Of a DNA stretch of 64,000 nt, positions 41,870 to 50,291 are shown piece after piece. This stretch comes from Methylocystis sp. IM3 (GTDB lineage: Bacteria > Pseudomonadota > Alphaproteobacteria > Rhizobiales > Beijerinckiaceae). Where the stretch lies: the NCBI RefSeq assembly GCF_038070105.1, contig NZ_JBBPBZ010000002.1, positions 62,001 to 126,000 on the forward strand. The letters are read 5' to 3'. The notes under the pieces are model-generated. The model saw nothing but the letters and a program-made list of their open reading frames with translations, was not told the DNA's origin and did not search any database. Each line of letters starts with the position of its first letter. Within the stretch, counting starts at the first letter, position 1. A program made the translations under genes and the position numbers.

Positions 41870-42640
41870 ATGAAAGTAGTGGTGCTGACGGGGGGGCTGG
41901 GCACGCGTCTCGCTGAGGAGACGTCGGTGCGTCCCAAACCCATGGTCGAGATCGGCGGCCGTCCGATTCTCTGGCACATCATGAAGATCTATTCGGCGCA
42001 CGGTTTCAACGAATTCGTGCTGTGCCTCGGCTACAAGGGCTATTGCATCAAGGAGTTCTTCTCCAACTATTACCTGCACATGTCGGACGTCACCTTCGAC
42101 ATGCGCACGCGCGAGATGGAAGTGCATCGCGGCGCCGCGGAGCCCTGGCGCGTCACGCTCGTCGACACGGGCGACACCACGCAGACCGGCGGGCGCCTGA
42201 AGCGTGTCATCGATTACATAAAGGATGACGAGGTTTTCGCGCTGACCTATGGCGACGGCGTCGCCGACATCGATCTGACCGCCGAACTCGCTTTTCACCG
42301 CGCGCATGGAAAAATGGCGACTGTCGCGACGGTCCGTCCCGAAATGCGCTTCGGCGCCATGACGCTTCAAGGCGACCGCGTCACGACCTTCGCCGAAAAG
42401 CCCGTCGCCGAAAGCGCCTTCGTCAACGGCGGCTTTTTCCTGCTCTCGCCGAAGGTCGAAGGTCTCATCGAAGGCGACGAGACCGTATGGGAGCACGAGC
42501 CGGCGAGATGGCTCGCCGAACACGACGAATTGCGCGCTTTCGAGCACAAGGGCTTCTGGCGGCCGATGGATACGCTGCGCGACAAGCTCTTCCTCGAGGA
42601 AGAATGGAACTGCGGCCGCGCGAAGTGGAAGATATGGTGA
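41870..42640 (+). CDS. rfbF: glucose-1-phosphate cytidylyltransferase
   Basis: The 256-residue protein has the nucleotidyltransferase motif VVLTGGLGTRLAEET with PKPMVEIGGRPILWHIMK, the CDP-glucose pyrophosphorylase features GYKGYCIKEFFSNYY and LVDTGDTTQTGGRLKR, and FWRPMDTLRDK. It makes CDP-glucose from CTP and glucose-1-phosphate, the first step to all CDP-3,6-dideoxyhexoses. The length matches RfbF. It is the first gene of an eight-gene unit; its stop lies inside the rfbG start region (7-base overlap). Confidence 0.96.
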   Translation: MKVVVLTGGLGTRLAEETSVRPKPMVEIGGRPILWHIMKIYSAHGFNEFVLCLGYKGYCIKEFFSNYYLHMSDVTFDMRTREMEVHRGAAEPWRVTLVDTGDTTQTGGRLKRVIDYIKDDEVFALTYGDGVADIDLTAELAFHRAHGKMATVATVRPEMRFGAMTLQGDRVTTFAEKPVAESAFVNGGFFLLSPKVEGLIEGDETVWEHEPARWLAEHDELRAFEHKGFWRPMDTLRDKLFLEEEWNCGRAKWKIW

Positions 42641-43776
42641 TTACATCGTCATTCTGGCTCGGCCGGCGCGTCTTCGTCACCGGCCACACGGGCTTCAAAG
42701 GATCGTGGCTCGCGCTGATGCTCTCGCGCCTCAACGCGCGCGCGACGGGCTATGCGCTGGAGCCGCCGACGCGGCCCAGTCTCTTCGCCCTGTCCAAGGC
42801 CTCGGATCATATCGAAGACCTGCGTGGCGACGTGCGAGATCTGGACTCGGTGACGCGGGCCATGCGGGCGGCGGCGCCGGAGATCGTGATCCACATGGCG
42901 GCGCAGCCGCTCGTGCGCGACTCCTACGCCGATCCGATCGGGACCTACGCCGCCAATGTCATGGGCACGGCGCATGTGCTCGAAGCCGCGCGCAGGGTGG
43001 AGAGCGTGCGGCTGGTTCTCGTCGTCACCACCGACAAATGCTACGAGAACCGCGACTGGGTCTGGGGCTACCGCGAGACCGACGCGCTCGGCGGACATGA
43101 TCCCTATTCGAGCAGCAAGGCCTGCGCCGAGCTCGTCGCCGCCGCCTATCGCGACAGCTTCTGCCGCGCGAAGGGCGTTCATATCCTCTCGGCGCGCGCC
43201 GGCAATGTCATCGGGGGCGGCGATTTCGCGGCCGACCGCATCCTGCCCGACGCCTATCGCGCCTTTGTCTCTGGCCGAACGCTGAAGGTGCGCAATCCCA
43301 AGGCGGTGCGGCCCTGGCAGCATGCGCTGGAGCCGCTCTCGGGCTATCTGGCGCTCATCGAAAAGGCGCTGACGCCGGCGCCCGGCGCGGGCGAAAGTCT
43401 CGACGGCGCGTTCAATTTCGGCCCTGGCTCCGAGTCCGAGCGCAGCGTCGAGGAACTGCTGACGCACTTCATTTCCGCCTGGGGCGCGCCCGCGCAATGG
43501 GAGCGCGATGGCGACGACCATCCGCACGAGGCGCGGCTGCTGCGGCTCGACGCCGCCAAGGCGCGCGAGCTTTTGCAATGGACGCCGCTTCTCGATTTCC
43601 GCGGGGCGACGCAATGGACGGCGCAATGGTATCGCGCCTTCGCCGGCGGCGCCGATATGGCGGAAACGACGCTGCAACAGATCGACCGCTATCTCGGGAG
43701 CCGCGTGCGGCTCACTTCTCCCTTCGCGGAAGCTTCCAGGGACCAGGAATATGACCAACGCATCGTCGCCGGCTGA
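42634..43776 (+). CDS. rfbG: CDP-glucose 4,6-dehydratase
   Basis: The 380-residue extended short-chain dehydrogenase has the NAD motif [13 protein letters not shown], the active-site VTTDKCYEN and YSSSKACAE (Tyr-x-x-x-Lys), and [10 protein letters not shown], which identify CDP-glucose dehydratase. It converts CDP-glucose to CDP-4-keto-6-deoxyglucose. The start ATG 42634 overlaps rfbF by 7 bases, and the C terminus overlaps rfbH by 26 bases. The long upstream open frame is not real. The C-terminal extension is slightly longer than usual. Confidence 0.95.
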   Translation: MVITSSFWLGRRVFVTGHTGFKGSWLALMLSRLNARATGYALEPPTRPSLFALSKASDHIEDLRGDVRDLDSVTRAMRAAAPEIVIHMAAQPLVRDSYADPIGTYAANVMGTAHVLEAARRVESVRLVLVVTTDKCYENRDWVWGYRETDALGGHDPYSSSKACAELVAAAYRDSFCRAKGVHILSARAGNVIGGGDFAADRILPDAYRAFVSGRTLKVRNPKAVRPWQHALEPLSGYLALIEKALTPAPGAGESLDGAFNFGPGSESERSVEELLTHFISAWGAPAQWERDGDDHPHEARLLRLDAAKARELLQWTPLLDFRGATQWTAQWYRAFAGGADMAETTLQQIDRYLGSRVRLTSPFAEASRDQEYDQRIVAG

Positions 43777-45094
43777 GGCGCTGCGCGCACAGATCCTCGA
43801 TCTTGTGGGCGAGTACCATCGCCTTGCGCATCCGACGCCGGTCTTCACGCCCGGCCACTCGGCCGCGCCGGTGTCGGGCCGCGTCTTCGACGCGCGCGAC
43901 ATGCAGGCGCTCGTGGATTCGGCGCTCGACTTCTGGCTGACGACGGGACGCTTCAACGCCGAGTTCGAGACGCGGCTCGCGCGCTATGTCTGCGCGCGAA
44001 AGGCCCTCACCGTCAATTCCGGATCGTCCGCCAATCTCGTCGCCTTTTCGGCTCTGACCTCGCACACGTTGCGACAGCGCGCCTTGCAGCCGGGCGACGA
44101 AGTCGTCACCTGCGCCACGGGTTTTCCGACGACGATCAATCCGATCCTGCTCTGGGGCATGGTTCCCGTCTTCGTCGACGTGGACATCCCCACCTATAAC
44201 ATCGACGTGGAGGCGGTCGAGGCGGCCATCCCCCCCAAGACGAAAGCGATCATGGTCGCTCACACGCTCGGCAATCCTTTCGATGCGCTCGCCATCAAGG
44301 CGCTCTGCGCGCGCCATGGCCTGTGGCTGATCGAAGACTGCTGCGACGCGCTGGGCGCGAAGATCGACGGCCGGCATGTCGGCGCCTTCGGCGACATCGG
44401 CACGCTCTCCTTTTATCCGGCGCATCACATCACGATGGGCGAGGGGGGCGCGGTTTTCACCAATGACAATCACCTCGCGAAAGCCATGGAGTCCTTTCGC
44501 GACTGGGGTCGCGATTGCTATTGCGAGCCCGGCCGCGACAACAGCTGCAACAAGCGTTTCGGGTGGCGTCTCGGCGACCTGCCCAAAGGCTACGACCACA
44601 AATATGTCTATTCGCATCTCGGCTTCAATCTGAAGATCACCGACATGCAGGCGGCCGTGGGCCTCGCGCAGATGGATCATCTCGAGGGCTTCATCGCTGC
44701 GCGCCGCCGCAATTTCGATTTGTTGAAAGCCGGTCTCGCCGGGCTCGAGGAATATTTCATCCTGCCCGAGGCGACCGCCGGGTCGGAGCCCTCCTGGTTC
44801 GGTTTTCCGCTGACGTTGCGCGAGGGCGCGCCTTTCACGCGCGACGCACTCGTCGTCCATCTCAACCAGAAGAAGATAGGCACGCGCCTGCTCTTCGGCG
44901 GCAATCTCGTGCGCCAGCCTTACATGAAGGGGCGGAATTTCCGTGTGAGCGGAGATCTGAAGAACGCCGACATCGTCGTCGACCGCACCTTCTGGATCGG
45001 CGTCTATCCCGGTCTTACGCGCGAACATGTCGGCTACATGGTCGACTCGATCAAGGATTTTTGCCGGATGACGACCATGAGGGCGGTGGTCTGA
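43751..45094 (+). CDS. rfbH: CDP-4-keto-6-deoxyglucose 3-dehydrase (E1)
   Basis: The 447-residue enzyme has an aminotransferase fold, but the PLP lysine is replaced by His in [13 protein letters not shown] (His225-His226), so it uses PMP. It also has the E1 iron-sulfur signature C-x57-C-x-C-x7-C exactly: Cys198, Cys256, Cys258, Cys266. E1 removes the C3 hydroxyl, the key step to 3,6-dideoxyhexoses, with electrons from a flavin reductase (E3, RfbI/AscD). No E3 gene is in this window. The start ATG 43751 is inside rfbG. Confidence 0.96.
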   Translation: MTNASSPAEALRAQILDLVGEYHRLAHPTPVFTPGHSAAPVSGRVFDARDMQALVDSALDFWLTTGRFNAEFETRLARYVCARKALTVNSGSSANLVAFSALTSHTLRQRALQPGDEVVTCATGFPTTINPILLWGMVPVFVDVDIPTYNIDVEAVEAAIPPKTKAIMVAHTLGNPFDALAIKALCARHGLWLIEDCCDALGAKIDGRHVGAFGDIGTLSFYPAHHITMGEGGAVFTNDNHLAKAMESFRDWGRDCYCEPGRDNSCNKRFGWRLGDLPKGYDHKYVYSHLGFNLKITDMQAAVGLAQMDHLEGFIAARRRNFDLLKAGLAGLEEYFILPEATAGSEPSWFGFPLTLREGAPFTRDALVVHLNQKKIGTRLLFGGNLVRQPYMKGRNFRVSGDLKNADIVVDRTFWIGVYPGLTREHVGYMVDSIKDFCRMTTMRAVV

Positions 45095-45095
45095 C

Positions 45096-46202
45096 ATGCA
45101 GGAAGCAATCCCCGACGGCGCCGCGCTCTCGCGCCATCCGCTGTGGCGCGAGGATCTTGCATCGATCCTCGCCGCCGATCTCCCCTGGGACGCTCTTTCG
45201 GGTCGCACGATTCTCGTTGCGGGCGCAAATGGCTTCCTGCCCGCGGCGATGATCGAAACGCTTCTGACGCTCGCCTCCGGCGGTCGGGCGCCGGGGATGA
45301 AGGTCATTGCGCTGGCGCGTTCGCGTGAGAATGCGTTGCGGCGCTTCGCCGCCTATCTCGCTCATCCCGCCCTCTCGATCAGAATCGCGGACGTCTGCGC
45401 GCCTTTCGATATCGATGGCCCCGTGGATGTGATCATTCATGCGGCAAGCCAGGCGAGTCCGCGCTTTTATGGCGCCGATCCTGTCGGCACGGCGTTTCCC
45501 AATGTGATCGGCGCGCAGCGCCTTCTCGATCTCGCCGTACGCAAGCGCGCGTCGCGCTTCCTGTATTTTTCCAGTTCCGAAGTTTATGGGGCAGTTCAAG
45601 AAGAACTGATTTCGGAAAATCTGTTCGGCGGTCTCGATCCGGCGGCGCTGCGCGCCTGCTACGCCGAAGCCAAACGAATGGGCGAAACGCTCTGCGTCGC
45701 TTATGGCGCGCAATACGGGCTCGACTGTGTGATTGCGCGGCCATTCCATACTTATGGCCCCGGCATGCGTCTCGACGACGGCCGCGTCTTTGCGGATTTC
45801 GTGCGCGATGTCGTGGAAGGCCGGGACATCGTTCTCAACAGCGATGGCGCGGCGCAGCGCGCCTTCTGCTACCTTGCAGACGCGACGCAGGCCTTCTTCA
45901 CGCTGCTGCTGAAGGGAGAGAAAGGCCGCGCCTACAACGTCGGCAATCCGCAGGCCGTCATCTCGATTCGGGATTTGGCGACAATGCTGGCGGCGCTTTA
46001 TCCCGAGCGCGGCCTGAACCTCCGCCTTGCGCGGCCGCCCGAGGCCTATCTCACGAGTCGCGTGTCGCGTTCGGCGCCCGACGTCACGCGCCTCGAACGA
46101 CTTGGCTGGCGGCCAAGGACAGATATAGGCGCCGGCTTTCGCCGCACGATCGACCTTTATCGCGATATCTTCAACCGAGGCGGCCTCGGAGCCAGCGCAT
46201 GA
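45096..46202 (+). CDS. NAD-dependent epimerase/reductase, probable CDP-3,6-dideoxyhexose synthase step
   Basis: The 368-residue extended short-chain dehydrogenase has the NAD-binding strand TILVAGANGFLPAAMIETL, active-site YFSSSEVYG and CYAEAKRMGE (Tyr-x-x-x-Lys) and FHTYGPGMRLDDGRVFADF. The third Gly of the GxxGxxG motif is Pro, a deviation. By its place after rfbFGH it should reduce or epimerise the 4-keto-3,6-dideoxy intermediate (abequose, paratose or another isomer), but the product cannot be told. It starts 1 base after rfbH and overlaps the methyltransferase gene by ATGA. Confidence 0.8.
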   Translation: MQEAIPDGAALSRHPLWREDLASILAADLPWDALSGRTILVAGANGFLPAAMIETLLTLASGGRAPGMKVIALARSRENALRRFAAYLAHPALSIRIADVCAPFDIDGPVDVIIHAASQASPRFYGADPVGTAFPNVIGAQRLLDLAVRKRASRFLYFSSSEVYGAVQEELISENLFGGLDPAALRACYAEAKRMGETLCVAYGAQYGLDCVIARPFHTYGPGMRLDDGRVFADFVRDVVEGRDIVLNSDGAAQRAFCYLADATQAFFTLLLKGEKGRAYNVGNPQAVISIRDLATMLAALYPERGLNLRLARPPEAYLTSRVSRSAPDVTRLERLGWRPRTDIGAGFRRTIDLYRDIFNRGGLGASA

Positions 46203-47167
46203 CTGCCCAAACCCTTTCCCGCGTCATCGCGCCGGAGACGCCGATCGACTGGCGTCGCGCCTTCGAGAGCGGCGCTCTCGACCGGCTCGATCTGTGGAGG
46301 CATTTCGCCGAACGGCATGCGCTGCTGGCGCAACATGCATCCGTATTACAGGGAACGGAGATCGCCGCGGTGGCCATCGAGCCTTCCGGCCTCTCGGCGA
46401 CCTTGCATAACGGCCTGGCCTTCACGCTGGACCCGCAGGCCCTGCGCGAGGCCCCCAACATCGTCCTCGCGCAGGGCGGATACGAGACCTTCGAGCGCGC
46501 CCTGATCCTGCGCCTCGCGCAGGGCGCGAAGGTCGTGTTCGATATCGGCGCGAATATCGGCTGGTACAGCCTCCATATCGCCCAGCAGGAGCCGCAGGCG
46601 CGCGTTTATGCATTCGAGCCCGTGCCGACGACATATGCGCGCCTTGTCGCCAATCTTTCCCGCAACCGCGCCGGCGCGCGGGTCGCGCCCATCGGCGACG
46701 GCCTGTCCGACGCTCCCGGCGACTTCGACATGTTCGTGCCAGCGGTCTCCGGTTCTCCCGCCGCTTCGCTCAACGAGCTCCATCCGGGCGAGGGCGGCCG
46801 ACGCTTTTCCTGCCATTTCACCACGCTCGACCAGTTCGTCGAGGATCACGCGATTACGCGGCTCGATTTTCTGAAATGTGACGTAGAGGGCGCCGAATTG
46901 CGCGTCTTGAAAGGCGGCGAGAAATCGCTCGCGCGCTTCCGTCCCGCGGTGGTCATCGAGTTGCTGCGCAAATGGTCGGCAGCCTTTGGCTATCATCCCA
47001 ACGACGTTCTCGATCTCTTCGGAGCGCTCGGCTACCGTTGCTACGGCGTCTCGGAAACGACGCTTACGCCCATCGAACGGGTCGACGACGATACGCGTGA
47101 GACCACCTACGTCTTTCTCGACCCGACTCGGCATCCGGGCGTCGACGCCCTTGCCCTCGGCGGCTGA
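46199..47167 (+). CDS. FkbM-family methyltransferase
   Basis: The 322-residue protein has SAM motif I VFDIGANIGWYSLHIA, motif II AFEPVPTTYARL and the FkbM hallmark FLKCDVEGAELRVLKG. The first 100 residues are a separate N-terminal segment. FkbM proteins put methyl groups on hydroxyls, often of sugars in surface polysaccharides. In this operon a methylated dideoxyhexose or another methylated residue of the glycan is the natural product. The start overlaps the upstream stop (ATGA). Confidence 0.92.
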   Translation: MTAQTLSRVIAPETPIDWRRAFESGALDRLDLWRHFAERHALLAQHASVLQGTEIAAVAIEPSGLSATLHNGLAFTLDPQALREAPNIVLAQGGYETFERALILRLAQGAKVVFDIGANIGWYSLHIAQQEPQARVYAFEPVPTTYARLVANLSRNRAGARVAPIGDGLSDAPGDFDMFVPAVSGSPAASLNELHPGEGGRRFSCHFTTLDQFVEDHAITRLDFLKCDVEGAELRVLKGGEKSLARFRPAVVIELLRKWSAAFGYHPNDVLDLFGALGYRCYGVSETTLTPIERVDDDTRETTYVFLDPTRHPGVDALALGG

Positions 47168-47168
47168 C

Positions 47169-47594
47169 ATGCGGAAGAAGGCGTCGACCCTCGAGAGATG
47201 GGGCGCCCACGTCTGGCGTCTGCCCTTCGCGCGTTTTCTTCTGGTGGGGTCCGGCAACACGATCTTCGGCTACAGCGTGTTTTATATGCTGCTTTACATT
47301 GGCTGCGCGCCGACCGCAGCGCTGGCGATCGCGACCGTGATCGGCGTGGTCTTCAATTTCTTCACGACGGGCCGCATCGTCTTCAAAAGCGCCGAGGCGG
47401 CGCGTCTGTGGCGCTTCGGCGCCGTCTATGGCGCTGTTTTCGTCGCCAATGCGGGGCTGCTCGAGGCCGCCTCAAGTCTTGGCCTCGCGGCGGCCCCCGC
47501 GCAGGCGCTCCTGACCCCGCCTTGCGTCCTCTTGTCCTACGCGCTCAATCGCGCCCTCGTCTTCCCCGACAGGGAGGGAGTCCGTCAGACATGA
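47169..47594 (+). CDS. gtrA: GtrA-family flippase-like protein
   Basis: The 141-residue protein has four predicted membrane helices and GtrA motifs FARFLLVGSGNTIFGYSVFY and NFFTTGRIVFKS, ending LSYALNRALVFP. GtrA is thought to move undecaprenyl-phosphate-glucose across the inner membrane. It starts 1 base after FkbM and its stop overlaps the start of the GtrB-type gene (ATGA). This order GtrA-GtrB-polytopic protein is that of phage serotype-conversion gtr clusters. Confidence 0.92.
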   Translation: MRKKASTLERWGAHVWRLPFARFLLVGSGNTIFGYSVFYMLLYIGCAPTAALAIATVIGVVFNFFTTGRIVFKSAEAARLWRFGAVYGAVFVANAGLLEAASSLGLAAAPAQALLTPPCVLLSYALNRALVFPDREGVRQT

Positions 47595-48529
47595 AAACAA
47601 TCTCGATCGTCACGCCCTGCTACAACGAGGAAGTCAACATTCGCGACTGCCATGCGGCGATCCGCGAACTCTTCGATAAGGAGTTGAAAGACTATCGGCG
47701 CGAGCACGTCTTTTGCGACAACGACTCGAGTGACGCTACTGCAGATATTTTGCGCGAGATTGCCGAGACAGACAAGGATGTGAAGGTCATTCTCAATGCG
47801 CGCAACTTCGGCGCCATGCGCTCCAACTACAATGGCGTGATGGCGGCGACGGGCGACGCCGTGCTGCTGTTCTTTCCCGCTGACATGCAGGACCCGCCCG
47901 AAATTATCCCGCAGCTCGTGTCGATTTGGGCGCAGGGCGTCGAAGTCGTATATGGCGTCTGCAGCATTCGTGAGGAAAACGCGACGATGCGCGGAGTGCG
48001 GCGTCTTTATTACCGGCTTCTCACGGGCCTTTCGGAACATCGGCTTCCGCCGGGCGTCGGCGATTTTCAGCTCGTCGACCGCAAGGTCGTCGAGGCGATG
48101 CGAAAGATCGAAGACGCCTATCCGTTCATGCGGATGATGACCTTCGAATGCGGGTTCAAATCGGTGGGCGTCCCTTATAAATGGGTGGAGCGTCGCCGGG
48201 GGATTTCGGGCAACTCGCTGGGGAGCCTCGTCGACCAGGGCATGAACGGACTCGTCACGAATACGCTCGCGCCGCTGCGGCTCTTGCTGTTCCTCGGTTT
48301 CGCCATCGCGGCGGCTTCGCTCGGATATGCTTTCCTCAATCTGGTGCTGGGCGTGATCTATTACCGCAGCATGGCCGCGCCGGGGGTCATGACGATCATC
48401 ACCGCGGTCTTCTTCTTTGGCGGCGTGCAACTCTTCTCCCTCGGCGTACTCGCCGAATATGTGCTTGCGATCTATGCGCAGGTGCGGCGCAAGCCTGTCG
48501 TCTTCGAGCGCGAGAGGATCAATTTTTAA
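47591..48529 (+). CDS. gtrB: GtrB-type polyprenyl-phosphate glycosyltransferase (GT2)
   Basis: The 312-residue protein has an N-terminal GT2 catalytic domain (ISIVTPCYNEEVNIRDC, VFCDNDSSDATADI, PADMQDPPEII with metal-binding acids) and two C-terminal membrane helices (about 235-265, 270-300). It is like GtrB/DPM1 enzymes, which load a sugar on polyprenyl phosphate at the cytoplasmic face. Gtr donors are usually UDP-glucose; here a CDP-dideoxyhexose is plausible, as the operon makes it, but that is inference. Confidence 0.92.
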   Translation: MKTISIVTPCYNEEVNIRDCHAAIRELFDKELKDYRREHVFCDNDSSDATADILREIAETDKDVKVILNARNFGAMRSNYNGVMAATGDAVLLFFPADMQDPPEIIPQLVSIWAQGVEVVYGVCSIREENATMRGVRRLYYRLLTGLSEHRLPPGVGDFQLVDRKVVEAMRKIEDAYPFMRMMTFECGFKSVGVPYKWVERRRGISGNSLGSLVDQGMNGLVTNTLAPLRLLLFLGFAIAAASLGYAFLNLVLGVIYYRSMAAPGVMTIITAVFFFGGVQLFSLGVLAEYVLAIYAQVRRKPVVFERERINF

Positions 48530-48544
48530 AGGAGGCGGAAGGTT

Positions 48545-50137
48545 ATGAAGTCGACGTTTCTCCAAGAGGCGACGCCTGCCGTTCCATCGCGTGGAGCCGG
48601 GCTTGCGCGGCTGCGGCTCGGCGCGCTCTGCAATTACCACGTCTTTCTGTTCGCTTCTTTTCTTTTCCTGCTGCCGAACCTGCTTTTCGCCACGGCGCTG
48701 CGTCCCTTGCCGGGCGTAATCGTCGTCGCCGCCTCGGCGGGCGCGTTCGCGCTGCTGTGGCGCGGGACGCGGGAGAGCCGCGTTCTCGGCGCCTCGGTCG
48801 ACGCGGTTTCGCTGGCCTTTTGTCTCGCCGGGGGAGTGGGGCTCTGTCTCCTGGGCGGAGAAGGCCATTTCTTCTACAGCACGGCGGACTGGCTCATTCG
48901 CGACGCCGTGCTCGCCGATCTCGTTCGCAACGGAACGAAAGTTATCTATCGATACGGAGACCAGGATTATCTCTTGCGGGCGCCGCTGGGGATGTATCTC
49001 TCGCCGGCCGTCGTCGGGCGCATGTTCGGCCTTTATGCGGCCCATCTCGCGCTGCTCGCGCAAAACGCCGTCATCGTCGGCGCGATACTGTATTTGACCT
49101 CGACTCTCGCCGAAGTCCGCAAGGCGCCGTTCATCCTCCTCATGGTCATGTTCAGCGGTCTCGATATTCTCGGCGTCCTAGCCGCCGAGGCGGTGGAGGC
49201 GGCCAAGGGCGAGCCTTTCAAGATCTTCTCCCATATCGAGTGGTGGAGCGCTTATTTTTCTCCGGTCCCCTTACAATATTCGAGTTTCGTCACGCAGCTT
49301 TTCTGGGTGCCGAACCATATGGCGCCAGGCTGGTGGTTTGCGCTCATCGTCCTTCTCCACGTGCGCGGCGAGATCGCCTTTTCGGCGCTCCTCGCCGCCT
49401 GCCTTCCCTTGCTCCTCTGGTCGCCGCTCGCCATGCTGGGGGCGGCGCCGTTCGTCGCCTGGCTGGCGCTGCGCGCGCCGGGGCGCGGGTTCTTGACGGC
49501 CGAGATGGTCCTTGCAGCGATGGCGGGCCTCTGCTTTGCGCCCGTCGCGCTCTATCTCGTGATGGACGCAGGCGCCGTTCCGCATGAATGGCTGGCGTTC
49601 CGCGACGGATTCCTCCGGACCTATTTCTCGTTCGTGTTCGTGGAAATTCCGCAGGCGGCCGTCCTCGTCTATGCGTGGCGGAAAATCGCCGGCCCTGACC
49701 GGGGCCCGCTCGTGCTCGCCCTCGTGCTGTTGCTCGTCATCCCGCTTTATAGTTTCGGGCCTAGCAACGACTTCGCCATGCGCGCGTCGATCCCGGCGCT
49801 GTTCCTGCTCGCTTTCAGCTTTGCGCGGATTGCCGTCCTGACGCCGCGCGACAACAGCGCCTTTCCGACGCTGATCTCGTCGCTCGTTCTCATCTCGGCG
49901 GCCACTCCCCTGCTCGAACTCAAGAACGCTTTCAGCGGGGCTTATGGCGTCAGCGATTGCAACATGATGACGGCCTGGCGCAAAACCGACGGGTTTGCGT
50001 TTCCGACGAATTACCTGGCGCGGGAAGAAAAAGTCCTGCCCTGGCTGATCTCTGTCGGCGATGGTCCCGCCCCGCTGACGGTCGAGACGCGCAGATGTTG
50101 GCCGGATCATCCGCTTCTCGACGATCGCAAGAAGTGA
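48545..50137 (+). CDS. polytopic membrane protein, candidate acceptor-specific glycosyltransferase
   Basis: The 530-residue protein has about ten to twelve hydrophobic helices and soluble ends. A periplasmic loop near 95-150 includes FFYSTADWLIRDAVLADL, a possible acidic catalytic site. No family motif is recognisable. In gtr clusters the third gene is a diverse polytopic protein (GtrC/GtrI type) that transfers the flipped sugar to O-antigen in the periplasm; its position fits, its sequence does not prove it. It starts 15 bases after gtrB with AAAGGAGG upstream. Confidence 0.65.
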   Translation: MKSTFLQEATPAVPSRGAGLARLRLGALCNYHVFLFASFLFLLPNLLFATALRPLPGVIVVAASAGAFALLWRGTRESRVLGASVDAVSLAFCLAGGVGLCLLGGEGHFFYSTADWLIRDAVLADLVRNGTKVIYRYGDQDYLLRAPLGMYLSPAVVGRMFGLYAAHLALLAQNAVIVGAILYLTSTLAEVRKAPFILLMVMFSGLDILGVLAAEAVEAAKGEPFKIFSHIEWWSAYFSPVPLQYSSFVTQLFWVPNHMAPGWWFALIVLLHVRGEIAFSALLAACLPLLLWSPLAMLGAAPFVAWLALRAPGRGFLTAEMVLAAMAGLCFAPVALYLVMDAGAVPHEWLAFRDGFLRTYFSFVFVEIPQAAVLVYAWRKIAGPDRGPLVLALVLLLVIPLYSFGPSNDFAMRASIPALFLLAFSFARIAVLTPRDNSAFPTLISSLVLISAATPLLELKNAFSGAYGVSDCNMMTAWRKTDGFAFPTNYLAREEKVLPWLISVGDGPAPLTVETRRCWPDHPLLDDRKK

Positions 50138-50291
50138 TCGCGTCGAATCGGTCATTTTGGCGTCGCCCGGGACACGCAAGGGGCGTCTTTGAAAAACGGG
50201 CGCCCTCCTTGTGCGGAGCGTCGGCGGCTCTTTGACTTTCGCCCCCGCGCTTGGCTAAAAGCCTCGCTCCCTTACTGGAGAGAGGATTGAA

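Noticed and set aside
44423..44428. His replacing the PLP lysine in rfbH as an inactivating mutation
   Set aside because: E1 dehydrases naturally have His here, and the iron-sulfur cysteine spacing is exactly as in E1.
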